From: CALRQJ02 sp943370285
GTDB lineage: Bacteria; Bacteroidota; Bacteroidia; Chitinophagales; Chitinophagaceae
Length of the DNA stretch: 64,000 nucleotides
NCBI GenBank assembly: GCA_943370285.1
Contig: CALRQJ020000007.1
Span: 62,001-126,000, forward strand
Direction: 5' to 3'
Shown: positions 61,901-64,000 of the stretch, one piece after another
How the letters are laid out: each line of letters starts with the position of its first letter
Position numbering within the stretch: position 1 is the stretch's first letter
Position numbers and translations under genes: made by a program
Notes under the pieces: generated by a model
The model's database searches: none
The model's input: only the letters and a program-made list of their open reading frames with translations
Told to the model about the DNA's origin: nothing

Positions 61901-62936
61901 AGGTATACCAATGCGGATTTAGTTCTGTTACCGGATGCAATTCAAAACGCTTTTGTGCTACTTCTCCAAAAATGAACAAATTGGGATTCAGTGTTTTAAA
62001 CCTATCGGTTAAATGAATAATATCTTCTTTGTTCATATGCTTCCAAGTATCCCATCTAAAAGCATCTACTCCCATTTGAATATATTGGGCATAAGCATTA
62101 TACATATAATCTCTAACCACTGTAGAGCCGGTATGTAAATCAGGACAATCATCGCTAATGCCTCTTTGATAACAGTTGGTGGTATCATCCCAACCTTGTA
62201 CAAAACCATTGCCGCTGTGGTGAAACCAATTTGGGTCAGAGGTGTTAACAAACGCCTCTGTGCCGGGCCAATTATAAGCCGCTAAATTTTGATTGTATGG
62301 CGCAGGCATTTTAGCCAAATTAGCCCTGCTCCAACGTTTGCCGTCATCGGGGTTTGGGGTTAAACCATCGTACTCCCAATTCGGATTATCTTGTAAAACA
62401 TTGCCATTTAAATCTTTGCCCCAAGGTTTAGTGGGGTCAGTATTGTACTTCAATTCCGATACGCCTTTTATACCATATCTTCCACTATGATTAGTTACAA
62501 TATCTAACACCAATTTCATGCCTTTGGCATGTACCGCATTAATCAAATCTTGAAAAGTAGCACCCGGACTTTCTAATCTCGTATCAATTTTTGTAAAATC
62601 CCAAGCATGGTAGCCATGATAGTCTAATGGACTTCTATTCTGCACCACAGGGTTAATCCAAATAGCGGTAAAGCCCATGTCTTTGATATAATCTAATTTT
62701 TGAATTAGTCCTTTAAAGTCACCACGCCATGTCACATCTTTTGGGTCGGTGATATTCGCATTGTTCACTCCCGGAATATAAGAGCACCATTCATTAGGGG
62801 CATTATTGGTACTATCGCCATCAAAAAACCTTGGCGTTAATAAAAAATAGATGGTTTCTTTTCTAAAATCAACTTGTGCAATAAGGGTTGGTACACATGC
62901 AAATAGTAAGACTATTGCTAGCAGCAGTTTTTTCAT
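58995..62936 (-). CDS. Secreted multidomain alpha-amylase (GH13) with type IX sorting domain
   Basis: A 1313-residue starch-degrading enzyme. ATG 62936 is chosen for its signal peptide (MKKLLLAIVLLFACVPTLIA); the frame runs 19 residues further. GH13 catalytic domain (about 22-600): DIVTNHSG (about 166), nucleophile Asp in GVDAFRWDTW (about 293), acid/base Glu in FIFGEVAQK (about 322), and third Asp in WLDNHDFGPN (about 405). Three chitobiase/FN3-like repeats follow (about 609-859; TIYYTTNGSMPTTSS type), then a CBM26-like starch-binding module (about 860-958), a PKD-like domain (about 959-1045; GYFWDFGNGS), a second CBM26-like module (about 1046-1132), a linker and a type A sorting domain (about 1232-1313; SIYPNPVKTNFF). 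No adjacent susCD or maltose genes. Confidence 0.94.
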   Translation of the reverse strand: MKKLLLAIVLLFACVPTLIAQVDFRKETIYFLLTPRFFDGDSTNNAPNEWCSYIPGVNNANITDPKDVTWRGDFKGLIQKLDYIKDMGFTAIWINPVVQNRSPLDYHGYHAWDFTKIDTRLESPGATFQDLINAVHAKGMKLVLDIVTNHSGRYGIKGVSELKYNTDPTKPWGKDLNGNVLQDNPNWEYDGLTPNPDDGKRWSRANLAKMPAPYNQNLAAYNWPGTEAFVNTSDPNWFHHSGNGFVQGWDDTTNCYQRGISDDCPDLHTGSTVVRDYMYNAYAQYIQMGVDAFRWDTWKHMNKEDIIHLTDRFKTLNPNLFIFGEVAQKRFELHPVTELNPHWYTWRGGVGTSAPLNVGVLDFYAEATFHNIFENGGGFSGVTDAARYDNLYGDPSLLVTWLDNHDFGPNNDWNRRFGGSDENLAACMNFMFTWRGIPTVYYGTESRFKAGQYADIHEPSSIQKSLDLTGRAYYGNEFTNAPNHIIYRHLKKLNAIRKAIPALHSGTWQWGGNYPGNGIGFTRTLNGTTVAVGLAKDGSANFNFTGLPNGVYRDAVTGRSFTVSSGSLSFTVTSGSAGIYVQNGPGMIGGSGGGFFEACAAGCSNVPPTVSIAPIGDNYTAPISVSMNVTGGNGSVNIYYTINGTTPTAASTLYTGPFNVSATTIVKAIAIDANGNTSDMDGEQYTFVLPKPKLTITPASGNYYNPINVSFSATTGTAPYTFYYTTNGSTPTTASTLYTVPFAVSTATTVKAIAVDANNQTSDIKTNNYTFIIPNPTVSANPAGGNFYLGTVTVSLTASSPRMPVTIYYTTNGSMPTTSSSVYSSPFAFNGPTPVTLKYFGVDNEGRIGDIITQTYTFDPIPDIWVYFKKPANWASPVKIHYWNAVPSGAVANTTWPGINMTQECAGGEWWKFRFSGVTSINVIFNDGAGKQTADLVGVNSTRYYDNGWLNYTPDLDEPIARLTASALTGAAPLTVNFNASTSTGCTQLGYFWDFGNGSNLQTGINPTASQTYTNPGIYAIRLIVQDQNNQRDTIIQNISVTAATSNMIVHFKRPPSWTNTPRLYFWNTTPTGAASTTWPGMQMVSEGNGWWVYTINGVQCSNLIFNNANAPQTADLYNCNECWYDNGWISPLPLQLLHFDAQQQNDRVVLNWKTAQETNMDYYAIERSTDGNNFNVLGTVTANNGTNNQYYWNDESLPNTHQWYYRIAMYEKDGSIKYSKVVNVKSSRSSIVSIYPNPVKTNFFIKNHSNKQRHYQLTITDITGRIIMLQKLDIKAGEVKSIQLEKYISKGNYLIKLMTKAGDMIVEKIIVE

Positions 62937-62977
62937 GCAAGCATCGTTTGGATAAAAATAAAGGTTTTTTGATGTAA

Positions 62978-62994
62978 TGTGTAAATAATACACA
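62978..62994. promoter_or_regulatory. Operator-like palindrome between the amylase and DUF255 genes
   Basis: TGTGTA-aataa-TACACA (62978-62994), 42 nt upstream of the amylase start codon and 65 nt upstream of the other divergent gene. The arms are perfect. Role as a regulator site is inferred from symmetry and position. Confidence 0.4.
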
Positions 62995-63059
62995 AAAACT
63001 TTTTTATAGTTTTAGAGTTGTAGTTTGGTCTATTGTATCTTTCCACTTTACAGATTATT

Positions 63060-64000
63060 ATGGCTCAACATTCATTTACCAATCGCTTAATTCAAGAAAC
63101 AAGTCCGTATTTGTTGCAGCATGCCCACAATCCCGTGGATTGGTATCCTTGGGGTGAAGAAGCTTTGGCTAAAGCAAAAGCCGAGCAAAAACCTATTTTA
63201 GTAAGCATTGGTTATGCGGCTTGTCATTGGTGTCATGTAATGGAAAGAGAAAGTTTTGAAAATGAAGCCACCGCAACATTGATGAATGAGCATTACATCA
63301 ACATTAAAATTGACCGAGAGGAAAGGCCTGATTTAGATCATATTTACATGGATGCTGTTCAAGCCATGACTGGCAGTGGTGGTTGGCCGCTGAATGTTTT
63401 TTTAACTCCCGATGCAAAACCTTTTTTTGGCGGTACTTATTTTCCACCGGTGAAAGCATATAACCGCCAAAGTTGGACAGATGTACTTTTAGGTATTCAT
63501 CAGGCATGGAAAGAAAGGCAAACGGAAATTGTAAGTCAAGCAGAGAATTTGACCGCACATATTTTCAAATCCAATCAGTTTGCATTGAGTAATGCGGGGG
63601 CAGATAGTTTATTTACCAACGAAAGCTTGGAACTTATTGCAACCAATATGCTGAAACAAGCCGATACTGTTTGGGGTGGATTTGGAAATGCTCCAAAATT
63701 TCCGCAAACATTTTCCATTCAATTTTTGCTGCGGCATTATCACTTCACTAAAGATGAAGTGGCACTACAACAAGCTTTATTGAGTTTGGATAAGATGATT
63801 TATGGCGGCATTTATGACCAATTAGGTGGCGGATTTGCCCGTTACAGTACCGATAAAGAATGGTTAGCACCCCATTTCGAAAAAATGCTGTACGACAATG
63901 CGCTGCTAATTAACGTCATGGCAGAGGCATTTCAATTGACCAAACTGCCGTTATATAAAGCCACCATCGAACACACCATAGCTTTTCTTGAAAGAGAAAT
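63060..64000 (+). CDS. DUF255 / YyaL-like thioredoxin-fold protein (3' truncated)
   Basis: The frame opens at ATG 63060 and is still open at the window edge; 313 residues are visible. The N-terminal domain (about 1-165) matches the DUF255 thioredoxin-like family: LIQETSPYLLQHAHNPVDW (about 9-27), VSIGYAACHWCHVMERESFE (about 47-66) with a CxxC-like CHWC pair, and GSGGWPLNVFLTPDAKPFFGG (about 104-124, given in part). From about 200 an alpha/alpha-barrel like that of glycosyl hydrolase families begins (GGIYDQLGGGFARYSTD). Members include YyaL and human SPATA20; the function is unknown, perhaps redox or cellobiose-2-epimerase-like. It is divergent from the amylase gene. Confidence 0.9.
   Translation, partial: MAQHSFTNRLIQETSPYLLQHAHNPVDWYPWGEEALAKAKAEQKPILVSIGYAACHWCHVMERESFENEATATLMNEHYINIKIDREERPDLDHIYMDAVQAMTGSGGWPLNVFLTPDAKPFFGGTYFPPVKAYNRQSWTDVLLGIHQAWKERQTEIVSQAENLTAHIFKSNQFALSNAGADSLFTNESLELIATNMLKQADTVWGGFGNAPKFPQTFSIQFLLRHYHFTKDEVALQQALLSLDKMIYGGIYDQLGGGFARYSTDKEWLAPHFEKMLYDNALLINVMAEAFQLTKLPLYKATIEHTIAFLERE

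Overview
The window is chromosomal DNA of a Bacteroidota bacterium, most likely of the Chitinophagaceae/Chitinophagales group. Evidence seen in the sequence: a SusC/SusD pair, type IX secretion genes (gldJ, porU, porV, porX) and proteins ending in type IX sorting domains, the LpxC-FabZ and MurF-Alr fusions, a bacterial GGGP-synthase-like enzyme, and many Bacteroidota-type -7 promoter boxes (TAnnTTTG). The family-level assignment is inference. Both ends cut genes. I saw no rRNA, tRNA, CRISPR array, insertion sequence or phage region.

Layout. 1-7.0 kb: end of an outer-membrane barrel protein, then a SusC-SusD-DUF1735 lipoprotein uptake operon. 7.1-15.8 kb: DUF3467 protein, grpE-dnaJ, a 560-bp structured gap, an orphan NarL-type response regulator, a class IV aminotransferase, TerC, a MurF-alanine racemase fusion, lspA. 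16-20.2 kb: a lipoprotein, D-lactate-type dehydrogenase, M28 peptidase and GGGP synthase on alternating strands. 20.6-25.4 kb: B12-dependent ribonucleotide reductase and a MORN-repeat protein. 25.4-34.5 kb: Crp/Fnr regulator and a second, canonical MurF; gldJ diverging from porU-porV; ispF. 34.5-36.9 kb: a coupled MBOAT/SGNH O-acylation pair. 37-39.8 kb: dut, a DUF4292 lipoprotein and an EnvC-like protein whose LytM metal site is lost. 40.1-47.3 kb: a sensor kinase/LytTR regulator pair, a large type IX cargo protein and a small PID-CTERM-like protein. 47.7-52.5 kb: an HD phosphohydrolase-lpxD-lpxC/fabZ-lpxA cluster (lipid A). 52.6-58.9 kb: porX, a small unknown protein, a TylF-like methyltransferase, rplS, tatA, gatA and a lytic transglycosylase. 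59-64 kb: a very large secreted alpha-amylase on the minus strand and the start of a DUF255 thioredoxin-fold protein.

How it fits together: much of the window serves the cell envelope. GldJ, PorU and PorV are parts of the type IX machine and PorX is its regulator. The amylase and the 962-residue protein carry the sorting domain this machine recognises. MurF, Alr, the EnvC-like protein and the transglycosylase act on peptidoglycan, the Lpx enzymes make lipid A, and LspA processes the many lipoproteins. I found no clearly undescribed multi-gene system. The best candidates for a second look are the kinase/regulator/type IX cargo/PID-CTERM locus, the MBOAT/SGNH pair, the divergent MurF half of the MurF-Alr fusion, the degenerate EnvC-like protein next to DUF4292, and several structured or repetitive intergenic stretches.
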